Source of the DNA: DASXUX01 sp036504595 | Lineage (GTDB): Bacteria > Planctomycetota > SZUA-567 > H5-PLA8 | Length of the DNA stretch: 64,000 nt | Direction: 5' to 3' | Assembly (NCBI GenBank): GCA_036504595.1 | Contig: DASXUX010000053.1 | Location: 248,001 to 312,000 of the forward strand | In this document: positions 35,704-42,466 of the stretch, piece by piece | Numbering within the stretch: the first letter of the stretch is position 1 | Layout of the letters: each line of letters opens with the position of its first letter | Made by a program: the position numbers and the translations under genes | The notes under the pieces: generated by a model | What the model saw: only the letters and a program-made list of their open reading frames with translations | The model's database searches: none | What the model was told of the DNA's origin: nothing

Positions 35704-36565
35704 GAAAATAGATTCTCCAATAGCAGTATGGGTGGAGCAGCCTACGCAGGTATCGTCATAATTTCCAGTGCAGCGCAGGTGGCACGTTTGTGTTCGCGCC
35801 GTCTTCTTGGCGCGAACTCAAGCGTGCAATCGTGTCCACCCTCCGAAGCGCGTCCAATTCCCTCCGAAACCGCACCGAGCGTTCGTACCGCAAACGCCCC
35901 GCCCGCTGCTCCGTCCTGTAAAAAACTGCACCTGTGGTGGTGTAGGCCATTTCGCCGAATTGTCCGTACCCTGTAAAAAAGTGCACGTGTGGTGTCCCTT
36001 GGATTCCATCCTCAAGCCTCAGGTCTCAAGCCTCAAGCCTTCTGTGTGCCTCCCACCAACAGAGCCTGTAAAAAAGTGCACGTGTGGTGGTGTAGGACAT
36101 TTCGCCGAATTGACCGTTCCCTGTAAAAAACTGCACATGTGGTGGTGGGTGCCATCGGTCTGCGCCTTTTCCGTTTGCAGACCGATGGATTCAGCCGCCA
36201 GCTTCGCCGTGCATTCCGTCCGAACCTGCACCGTGCGTAGGACATTTTGCCAAATTGTCCGTTCCCTGTAAAAAAGTGCACCTGTGCACCTCCCCCTGAA
36301 CAGACCACAGAGAGCACGGAGAAGGAGTAGAATAGAAAAACCTCTGCGATCTCTGTGTCCTCTGTGCCTCCGTGTTGAAAGCTGTTTCCTTGCGTTGGCC
36401 TGAACGGTTACCTGTCTAAAACTGCACATGCGCATTAAGAACCTAAAACGCTTCTCCTCACTCCGGACAGAGTATCCCTCCTGCATCCTCTATAATATAT
36501 GACGTTCGCCCCTCGATTTTATTTCAACGATTCTTAATATTTTGTTTGGTAAATACAACCCCTGC
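35704..36565. repeat. 862-bp gene-free repeat island
   Basis: Six TGTAAAAAAnTGCAC elements at 35915, 35970, 36065, 36120, 36265 and about 36415. The first two pairs are each 55 bases apart, separated by a conserved GTAGGnCATTTCGCCGAATT spacer. The island also holds the TTCGCGCC hairpin (35780-35825), a CTCAAGC heptanucleotide array (36010-36042) and an ACAGAG inverted repeat (36300-36400). Open frames here encode only repeat-derived Cys-rich peptides and are not called. Confidence 0.85.
36300..36400. repeat. ACAGAG inverted repeat, copy 1
   Basis: ACCACAGAGAGCACGGAGAA (36305-36324) faces CTCTGTGTCCTCTGTGCCTC and CGTGTTGAAAGC (36350-36384). A second copy lies at 36918-37013. Confidence 0.7.
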
Positions 36566-36826
36566 TCACGCCAGCTTCTGCGCCAAGCGTTCTTCTAGAA
36601 TCTCGCTCACCGTCAGAGGGATGATGATCTTCCCGCTCTTGCGGAAGAACGCGTCCACTTCGGTCAGCGCGTCCGACGTGTAAGCGAACGAAACGAAGAA
36701 GCCCCGCTTCCCGACGCGCAACACCGGCTCCGCCGCCGGCACGCGAACCGCCGGCGCAGGCGCCTCTTCAGCCGCAATGCTCGCGCTCGCTTTCGCTCGG
36801 GAGGACGGCTTTTTGTTTGTGGCCAT
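36566..36826 (-). CDS. Remnant resembling the C-terminal end of an Mrr-like restriction / DNA-modification domain
   Basis: 86 aa from the ATG at 36826. The last 50 residues (GKRGFFVSFAYTSDALTEVD, AFFRKSGKIIIPLTVSEILE) match my memory of the tail of Mrr-like domains fused to site-specific DNA methyltransferases. The first 35 residues are Ala/Pro-rich and unlike that domain. No methyltransferase part is present, so this is likely a leftover of a lost restriction-modification gene, or a small domesticated protein. Family match not verified. Confidence 0.5.
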   Translation of the reverse strand: MATNKKPSSRAKASASIAAEEAPAPAVRVPAAEPVLRVGKRGFFVSFAYTSDALTEVDAFFRKSGKIIIPLTVSEILEERLAQKLA

Positions 36827-36917
36827 GCCCCGGATTGTAGGCCCCCGCAAAATCGCGTCAATGGCCCAAGTGGGGCAGGCTGTCTAGCCTGCCAATTCGT
36901 TCCCGCCGATTTCACGA

Positions 36918-37013
36918 CTTTAACACAGGCACAGAGAACACGGAGAACACAGAGAAAAACTTATAGAAAAACTCTGTGACCTCTGCGTTCTCTGTGCCTC
37001 CGTGTTGAAGTCG
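36918..37013. repeat. ACAGAG inverted repeat, copy 2 (upstream of nadE)
   Basis: TTTAACACAGGCACAGAGAA and CACGGAGAACACAGAGAAAA (36918-36958) face ACTCTGTGACCTCTGCGTTC, TCTGTGCCTCCGTGTTGAAG (36969-37008). A near-complete long hairpin ending 70 bases before the nadE start; no T-run on the nadE side. Confidence 0.75.
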
Positions 37014-37082
37014 TGGCTTTTCACCGTTACGGCTACGGCCTCTCTTTGTCTCGGCGCGCGAAGGAGAGTAGAATCGGGGCGC

Positions 37083-39449
37083 ATGAAGATTGCTCTCGCT
37101 CAGATCAACCCGACCATCGGCGACTTCGACGCCAACTGCTCGCGCATCGTCGCTCAGGCCAAGGCGGCGGCGGCTCAAGGCGCGCAGCTCACGATTTTCT
37201 CTGAGATGTGCGTGATGGGCTACCCGGCGCGAGACATGCTCGAAAAGCCGGCATTCCTGATTGCGCAGGACCGCGCGATTGAACGGCTGAAGACCGAGCT
37301 GCGAGAGATTCCGGTGGTGCTCGGGATCGTGATGCGCCGGGAAGCCGGCAAGGAGGCCGGCGCCACCGGCCGGCCGCTGTACAATTCCTGCGTGCTGCTC
37401 GTTGATGGCCAGGTGAAGGCGCTGGGGAACAAAAGTCTTCTGCCGACATACGACGTGTTCGATGAAGACCGCTACTTCCAGCCGGCGGCGCATCCGGAAC
37501 TGGCGGTCTTCAAGGGCAAGCGCTTCGGCCTGACGATTTGCGAGGACGCTTGGAACGATAAGGATTACTGGCGGCAGGTGCGCAAATACGATGTCGATCC
37601 GGTCGAAGACGTGGTTTCGCGCGGCGCTGAAATCCTGATCAACATTTCGGCCTCGCCGTACAACATCGGCAAGCAGCCGATGAAGGAGCAGATGCTGGCG
37701 GCGATTGCGCGCAAGCACAGCCGGCCGCTCCTTTATGTGAATCAGGTTGGCGGGAACGACGATCTGATTTTCGACGGGCGTTCGCTGGCGTTCGCCGCCG
37801 ATGGCACTCTGCTGGCGCGCGGGCCGGCGTTTGAGGAAGGCGTGACCGTCGTTGATCTGGATGTGGTGGTGCCGGCCTCCGCGCCGGCTGGGATGGTGCC
37901 GGCCTCCGCGCCGGCGGGGATGGTGCCGGCCTCCGCGCCGGCAAGCGCAGACCCACCCAAACCTTTCCGACAGTATCGACGATGCCTGCCGCACTGGCGG
38001 CTGGAAGGCGCGTACTATTTCGTGAGTTGGAGATTAGCCACGAATGAACCAGAGCTGTCCCCGGACGAGCGATCATTCGTTGTTTCTGCCTTGCTGCACT
38101 TCAACGCGTTGCGATACGCGCTGATCGCTTATGTTGTCATGAGCGATCATGTCCATGCGATCGTGCAACCGTTTGAAGAACACTCGCTCGAGTCAGTTCT
38201 GCATTCCTGGAAATCATACACAGCGAACCGCATGCAGCGGGAGACCGGCCGCTCAGGCGCCGTATGGGAACGCGAATACTATGATCGGATACTGCGGAAC
38301 GACGCCGAATTCTACGAGAAGCTCAACTACATCCAGAGCAATCCCTTTAAACGCTGGCCGGACTTGAAGGATTACAAGTGGCTGGCATTTCTGGCGGGCA
38401 CCGGACCGGTTTCGGCCGGCACGGAGGCCGGCACCACCCTGCATGGCAGCACCTCTCATCTGGCCGGCACGGAGGCCGGCACCACCCTGCATGGCAGCAC
38501 CTCTCATCTGGCCGGCACGGAGGCCGGCACCACCCTGCATGGCAGCACCTCGCATCCGGCCGGCGCGGAGGCCGGCACCACCCTGCTCCCCGCCTTGTCC
38601 ACCGAAGAGGAAGTCCACCGCGCGCTGGTGCTCGGGACACGCGATTACGCGCGCAAGTGCGGCTTCAAGTCCGCGGTGCTGGGCCTGTCGGGCGGGATCG
38701 ATTCGGCTTTGGTGGGGACGATCGCGGCCGAAGCCTTCGGGCCCGAGAACGTGCTTGGCGTGGCGCTGCCCAGCCGCTTCAACGCGCCCGAAAGCCTGGC
38801 GGATGCGCAAGAGCTGGCCAAACGATTGGGCATCCATTTTGATGTGATTCCCATCGAAGACCTGGCGAAGAGCTACAAAGGCGCGCTCACGCCGATTTTC
38901 GCCGGGCGCAAGGAAGACGTGACGGAAGAGAACTTGCAGGCGCGCATTCGCGGCGTGCTGCTGATGGCGCTTTCGAACAAGTTCTGCCATCTGCTACTGA
39001 CGACCGGCAACAAGTCGGAGCTCGCCACCGGGTACTGCACGCTGTACGGGGACATGTGCGGCGGCCTGGCGGTGATCAGCGATTTGTACAAAACGATGGT
39101 CTACCGCGTGTCGCGGCATTTGAACGCGATCAACCCGAAGAATCCACCGATACCCGAATCGTGCATCACGAAAGCGCCGACGGCCGAGTTGCGCTTCAAC
39201 CAGTGCGACCAGGACACGCTGCCGCCGTACGAAATCCTGGATGGCATTTTGAAGGCGACGATTGAAGAGCAGAAGACGGCCGGCGAGATCGTCGCGCTCG
39301 GCTACGACGAGAAGATCGTGCGGCAAGTTCTGCGCATGCTGGACGTTACTGAATATAAGCGGCGGCAAGCTCCGCCGGGCCTGAAAGTGACGGTGAAGGC
39401 CTTCGGGACCGGGCGGAGAATGCCGATCGCGCAACGCTTTAGAGAATGA
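37083..39449 (+). CDS. nadE: Glutamine-dependent NAD+ synthetase carrying an in-frame RAYT transposase
   Basis: 788 aa in one open frame; two-domain NadE enzymes have about 540-560. Residues 1-260 are the nitrilase-type glutaminase: FSEMCVMGYPARDM (Glu), NKSLLPTYDVFDEDRYF (Lys), LTICEDAWNDKDYW (Cys). Residues about 505-788 are the synthetase: SAVLGLSGGIDSALVGTIAA (ATP pyrophosphatase loop), NKSELATGYCTLYGDMCGGL, ending RRMPIAQRFRE. The 240 residues between are foreign: three REP units (262-288), a full RAYT (about 292-438) and a four-unit REP array (440-500). Without them the protein would be about 548 aa, a normal NadE. It makes NAD+ from deamido-NAD+, ATP and glutamine. NAD synthesis is essential, so the fusion is presumably functional unless another nadE exists. 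Confidence 0.93.
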   Translation: MKIALAQINPTIGDFDANCSRIVAQAKAAAAQGAQLTIFSEMCVMGYPARDMLEKPAFLIAQDRAIERLKTELREIPVVLGIVMRREAGKEAGATGRPLYNSCVLLVDGQVKALGNKSLLPTYDVFDEDRYFQPAAHPELAVFKGKRFGLTICEDAWNDKDYWRQVRKYDVDPVEDVVSRGAEILINISASPYNIGKQPMKEQMLAAIARKHSRPLLYVNQVGGNDDLIFDGRSLAFAADGTLLARGPAFEEGVTVVDLDVVVPASAPAGMVPASAPAGMVPASAPASADPPKPFRQYRRCLPHWRLEGAYYFVSWRLATNEPELSPDERSFVVSALLHFNALRYALIAYVVMSDHVHAIVQPFEEHSLESVLHSWKSYTANRMQRETGRSGAVWEREYYDRILRNDAEFYEKLNYIQSNPFKRWPDLKDYKWLAFLAGTGPVSAGTEAGTTLHGSTSHLAGTEAGTTLHGSTSHLAGTEAGTTLHGSTSHPAGAEAGTTLLPALSTEEEVHRALVLGTRDYARKCGFKSAVLGLSGGIDSALVGTIAAEAFGPENVLGVALPSRFNAPESLADAQELAKRLGIHFDVIPIEDLAKSYKGALTPIFAGRKEDVTEENLQARIRGVLLMALSNKFCHLLLTTGNKSELATGYCTLYGDMCGGLAVISDLYKTMVYRVSRHLNAINPKNPPIPESCITKAPTAELRFNQCDQDTLPPYEILDGILKATIEEQKTAGEIVALGYDEKIVRQVLRMLDVTEYKRRQAPPGLKVTVKAFGTGRRMPIAQRFRE
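37344..37367. repeat. Short REP copy in the glutaminase domain of nadE
   Basis: GCCGGCAAGGAGGCCGGC-GCCACC in frame, read as AGKEAGAT between VLGIVMRRE and GRPLYNSCVLLV, that is in the loop of the nitrilase fold. Confidence 0.75.
37866..38585 (+). mobile_element. REP-associated tyrosine transposase (RAYT) with flanking inverted REP clusters, nested in nadE
   Basis: Left flank: three direct units GGTGCCGGCCTCCGCGCCGG (37866-37942). Right flank: four GCCGGCACGGAGGCCGGCAC units in opposite orientation (38414-38580). Between them about 146 residues form a complete RAYT (Y1/IS200-like HUH enzyme): YRRCLPHWRLEGAYYFVSWR, LIAYVVMSDHVHAIVQPFEE with the His-x-His metal pair, SWKSYTANRMQRETGRSGAV, WEREYYDRILRNDAEFYEKL and NYIQSNPFKRWPDLKDYKWL, where YIxxNP probably holds the catalytic Tyr. 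RAYTs bind and cut REP hairpins at the GTAG/GTGG tetranucleotide. There is no own stop codon and no clear own start; it is read through as part of NadE. Confidence 0.9.
38414..38585. repeat. 48-bp tandem array with a REP in each unit
   Basis: Units begin at 38414, 38462, 38510 and 38558 (last partial), period exactly 48 bases or 16 codons. Each has GCCGGC-ACGGAG-GCCGGC-ACCACC and the filler CTGCATGGCAGCACCTCTCA. Translated as AGTEAGTTLHGSTSHL repeats. The first three units are nearly identical, so the expansion is recent. Confidence 0.92.
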
Positions 39450-39527
39450 TGAATTCGGAATGATGAATGATGAATATGGCAGAGATAAACCTTATTCCGC
39501 ATTCATCACTCATCATTCATCATTCGT
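39444..39527. repeat. Inverted heptanucleotide array (AATGATG word) at the nadE/BatA-like junction
   Basis: GAATGATGAATTCGGAATGA and TGAATGATGAAT (39444-39475) face ATTCATCACTCATCATTCAT and CATTCG (39500-39526). It covers the nadE stop codon and the start plus first 20 codons of the next gene. Confidence 0.85.
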
Positions 39528-41332
39528 CGTTTCTCTGGCTGCTGCTGCCGCTGATCGCGGCGCTGCTGTGGCTGCGCTATTACCACACGCGGCGACAGGA
39601 GCTTTTGACCGGCAGCTTGTTGCTTTGGCGAAGATTGGCGGCGCAGCAGCCGGCGACTCCGCCCAAGCGCATCGTCATCGACCGCTCGCTGATCCTGCAA
39701 CTGCTGGCGCTGCTGTGTCTGGTGGCGGCGCTGGCCGCGCCGAGTCTGGCGCTGACGCGGGAGCGCGGGCGGGGGCTGCTGGTCGTCATCGACAATGGGC
39801 CACAAGCGCGAGCGAAAGGATTCGGCGGCGAGCGGCTTTGGAATTCGGTGATGAAGTCGGTGGCGGAAATGGCTGGCCGGCTGCGAAACGAGGACACCGT
39901 TTTCGTTGCACGCAGCGCGCCTTTCCCGAAGCTGCTCACACCGCAGGGCCTGTCCTTGAATTCGGCTCTCGACCTCGCCTCAGCACAGACGCCCGCGCTC
40001 TCCGGGCCGGACGCGCAGAGCATCTGGAATTTCGCCACGGACGCCGCGCGCAATCTGCCGGGCGGTTCGAGTCGGCTGGCCGTCGCGGTCGTTTCGCTCC
40101 AGAGAAGCCCGATCCCGCCCGCGAACTCCACCGACTTGGCGCGCTGGCTCTGCGTCGCGCCGGAGCACGCGTTGATCGACAATGTCGGCATCATCGGCTT
40201 TGGCGCGGTGCCAGTAGCGCCGGCGTCTCTGCCGGCCGGCACGGAGGCCGGCACCACCCAGGTGCTCGCGCGCGTGAAGAACTTCTCGGCGAAAGACGCT
40301 GCGGGCAGCGTGAGCGTCTTCATCGGAGAAAACAAAGAGGCGCAGGAGAAGCGGGATCTGACGCTGGCGGCTGGCGCGGAGCAAGCCGTGGTCTTCAGCG
40401 TGCCGCCAGGGCAGGCGGTTCAGTTGGTCTGGAAGGGTCCGGCGGACAGCTTGCCGGAAGACGACAGCGTGCTGGCTATGCCGCGCGCCGTGCGAGCGCC
40501 GCGTGTGCGCTTTCACGCCTCCGTTCCGGCGCTCGAACAGCTCTTCCGGACGGCACTCAATGCAGAGCTTGTGCCGGCAGACGCGCCTGCGACGAAAGGC
40601 CAAGAGCCAAGAGCTAAGAGCCAAGAGCCCGCCGTTGACCTCGACGTCTACGTGGGCTCGGTACCGCAGCGCGCACCGGACGACTCGCGCGGCATTCTGC
40701 TGCTGGCTCCGGAGAGCGGTTTCGGTTTCGCCTTCGACGTGGGTTCCGAGCAACTGAAATGGCCGCAAGCTCAGCGCGATGAAGACGACCCGCTGACCAG
40801 TGGCATCGGCGACTCGCCGACAGGAATCTTCCCGGTGCCGAAGGCGTGCGAGATCTTGCGAACGGGCGATTTCAAATCGCTGATCAAAGACGCGCGCACC
40901 GGCCGCACGCTCGTGGCGCGATTCAGCGATCAGCAGAACCGCTTCGGCCTGCTGATGGCGATGGTGCCAGGCGCGGGAATGCCGTCCGGCCGGCTGCTCG
41001 AACCGCCGCTCGCCGCGATCCTCGTGCGGGCCGCATTGCAGGCCGCCGGCAGCGGCGACCCGCTCATTGCCACGCCGGCGTCGGTGCTGGAGCAGCAATC
41101 GGGCGAACCGCTGCCGCTGAACTGGCGGCCGGATGCGGAAAAGAATGGTGCGGGCGTGCTGGACGAGAGAACCTCCGCGCTGAAGATCGGCACGCCGAGC
41201 GGGCAGTTCGATCCGCGTGTGCTGCAACCGCTGGCGCAAGAGCGCGCGATTGACCTGCGGCCGTGGTTGATTGTTGTGGCTCTTGTGCTGCTGGGGTGGG
41301 AGGCGTTCGGCGGACGAAAGTCTGGAGTCTAG
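39467..41332 (+). CDS. BatA-like membrane protein (N-terminal BatA / VWA-like region)
   Basis: 621 aa. Helices at about 23-38 (FLWLLLPLIAALLWLRYY) and 71-90 (LILQLLALLCLVAALAAPSL) with GSLLLWRRL between are the double-helix start of BatA/aerotolerance-type proteins. GRGLLVVIDNGPQARAKGFG replaces the usual VWA strand, with the MIDAS residues not evident, so metal binding is doubtful. The first 22 residues (MMNMAEINLIPHSSLIIHHS) are encoded by the AATGATG inverted array, implying the original start was overwritten. REPIN-encoded APASLPAGTEAGTT occurs at about residue 250, and CAAGAGC-array-encoded QEPRAKSQEP at about 380. No MoxR or BatB neighbour. Confidence 0.78.
   Translation: MMNMAEINLIPHSSLIIHHSSFLWLLLPLIAALLWLRYYHTRRQELLTGSLLLWRRLAAQQPATPPKRIVIDRSLILQLLALLCLVAALAAPSLALTRERGRGLLVVIDNGPQARAKGFGGERLWNSVMKSVAEMAGRLRNEDTVFVARSAPFPKLLTPQGLSLNSALDLASAQTPALSGPDAQSIWNFATDAARNLPGGSSRLAVAVVSLQRSPIPPANSTDLARWLCVAPEHALIDNVGIIGFGAVPVAPASLPAGTEAGTTQVLARVKNFSAKDAAGSVSVFIGENKEAQEKRDLTLAAGAEQAVVFSVPPGQAVQLVWKGPADSLPEDDSVLAMPRAVRAPRVRFHASVPALEQLFRTALNAELVPADAPATKGQEPRAKSQEPAVDLDVYVGSVPQRAPDDSRGILLLAPESGFGFAFDVGSEQLKWPQAQRDEDDPLTSGIGDSPTGIFPVPKACEILRTGDFKSLIKDARTGRTLVARFSDQQNRFGLLMAMVPGAGMPSGRLLEPPLAAILVRAALQAAGSGDPLIATPASVLEQQSGEPLPLNWRPDAEKNGAGVLDERTSALKIGTPSGQFDPRVLQPLAQERAIDLRPWLIVVALVLLGWEAFGGRKSGV
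40213..40259. repeat. Minimal REPIN in the BatA-like gene
   Basis: GTAGCGCCGGC-GTCTCT-GCCGGC directly joined to CGGCACGGAGGCCGGCACCACC, 47 bases, both hairpins in inverted orientation without spacer; in frame. Confidence 0.88.
40600..40632. repeat. CAAGAGC heptanucleotide array in the BatA-like gene
   Basis: GGCCAAGAGCCAAGAGCTAA and GAGCCAAGAGCC: four tandem copies, the same word as the hairpin at 5987-6075. Read as QEPRAKSQEP. Confidence 0.75.
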
Positions 41333-41415
41333 AGTTTGGAGTCTGGAGTCGAGAGCTGTTGCAGTTCCTGCCTCCCGCCTCCTCTCCGTTCCTGCCAACT
41401 GCTTACTGCCGCTGC

Positions 41416-41772
41416 CTACTCCCCGCAGTACACGCACCCGTTGTTGCACGTCTCGCGCACGACGATCTTGGTGAGCTGCGGCAGGGCGGGCTTCAGGCGC
41501 TGCCAGATCCAGCGGGCGATGTTCTCGCTGGTGGGATTGGAGAGGCCTTCGATTTCGTTCAGGTACTGGTGGTCGAGTTGGTCGTGGATGGGATGCACAA
41601 CTTTTTTGATGTCGGCGTAGTCCACCACCCAGCCGCTCTGCTCGCCGACCGGGCCGCTGATGTGGACTTCGGCGCGATACGAATGGCCGTGCAAGCGCGC
41701 GCATTTGTGGCCGGCCGGAACATTCGGCAACCGGTGCGCGGCTTCGAACGAAAACTCAACAAAGATTTCCAT
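41416..41772 (-). CDS. queD: 6-carboxytetrahydropterin synthase QueD
   Basis: 118 aa, normal for QueD. FSFEAAHRLP holds the first zinc His, CARLHGHSYRAEVHISG the catalytic Cys and the two further zinc His, and VVDYADIKKVV, LDHQYLNE, PTSENIARWIW and VVRETCNNGCVY the pterin-binding Glu. It makes 6-carboxy-tetrahydropterin for queuosine/7-deazaguanine synthesis. The ATG at 41772 begins MEIFVEFSFE; upstream is a CACCAAGTACCACTCACC array that runs up to the start codon. No other que gene in the window. Confidence 0.95.
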   Translation of the reverse strand: MEIFVEFSFEAAHRLPNVPAGHKCARLHGHSYRAEVHISGPVGEQSGWVVDYADIKKVVHPIHDQLDHQYLNEIEGLSNPTSENIARWIWQRLKPALPQLTKIVVRETCNNGCVYCGE

Positions 41773-42099
41773 CACCAAGTACCACTCACCAAGTTACCAT
41801 TCACCAAGTACCACTCACCAGATACATTTTCCCGCCTTACAGGGCTGAGGTCAAACGGCTCCGCCGGCGAGTGTGCAATTTTTCCGCTGCTCGCGTGCAG
41901 GTTGCACGATGCGAGATAAGTTTAGGAATGGAACTCTTTGGCGCAAAGGCGCTTGCAACAAAGCTTCCAAAACGGAAAATACATAATGAGCAGGACGTTT
42001 TTGCGGAATATACAGGCTCCGCGGGCGGTTTAGCAGAGTGCGCGAGGCTCTTGTCTAAAAATAAACAGAGCGGCCTTCGTAAAGGTCACTGGAGCGGAA
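41773..42099. other. Intergenic region with CACTCACC array and degenerate TGCAC element
   Basis: 41773-41823 is CACCAAGTACCACTCACCAA and repeats. 41870-41918 (GTGTGCAATTTTTCCGCTGC, GTGCAGGTTGCACG) looks like a decayed TGCAC element. The remainder, to the GGAGCGGAA before the next start, is more AT-rich and probably contains that gene's promoter. Confidence 0.45.
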
Positions 42100-42417
42100 A
42101 TGGCGTTCAAGTGTTGGGAGTTCACCAAGTGTGGCCATGAGCCCAATGGCTCGAACACCGGCCGGGACGGCGTGTGTCCGGCGGCGGCCAGTCACAAGGC
42201 CGAAGATTGCCAGTGTTGGGTGGTGATGGGGACACTCTGCCACGGCAAGGTCCAGTCGCAGTTCACGGACAAACTAAAGTCCTGTCTGCAGTGCGATTTC
42301 TTCAAGTATCTGAGCCGCCAGCGGCAGGGCAGCAGTGCGTTGCTTCAGAAGATCTATGCCGAGCCCCCGCCAGCGCCGGAGCAGGCGCCGACACCGCCGC
42401 CCGCGGCAAAGGCCTAG
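42100..42417 (+). CDS. Two-CW-domain small Cys-rich protein
   Basis: 105 aa; ATG 42100 preceded by GGAGCGGAA. MAFKCWEFTKCGHEP and the following VCPAAASHKAEDCQCWVVMG show the paired CW/CxxC layout of 'two-CW' proteins. CHGK, SCLQCDFFKYLSRQ completes a second metal-binding-like cluster. The tail is PPAPEQAPTPPPAAK. Such proteins are found next to or fused with chemotaxis and signalling proteins, but no such gene is adjacent. Cytoplasmic, function unknown. Confidence 0.78.
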   Translation: MAFKCWEFTKCGHEPNGSNTGRDGVCPAAASHKAEDCQCWVVMGTLCHGKVQSQFTDKLKSCLQCDFFKYLSRQRQGSSALLQKIYAEPPPAPEQAPTPPPAAKA

Positions 42418-42466
42418 TTGGGTTGCCGCACTCAAGGCTCAGGACTCAAGCCTCAAGCCTATCTGT

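Noticed and set aside
35768..36271. Open frame of 167 codons encoding Cys-rich peptides such as KKCTCGGVGHFAEL
   Set aside because: Made wholly of the TGCAC/A-tract repeat read in one frame; no ribosome-binding site, no conserved body, and similar frames appear in other copies.
35915..36300. CRISPR-like array
   Set aside because: Only two clean 55-bp pairs, the 'spacers' are conserved rather than unique, and no cas genes are in the window.
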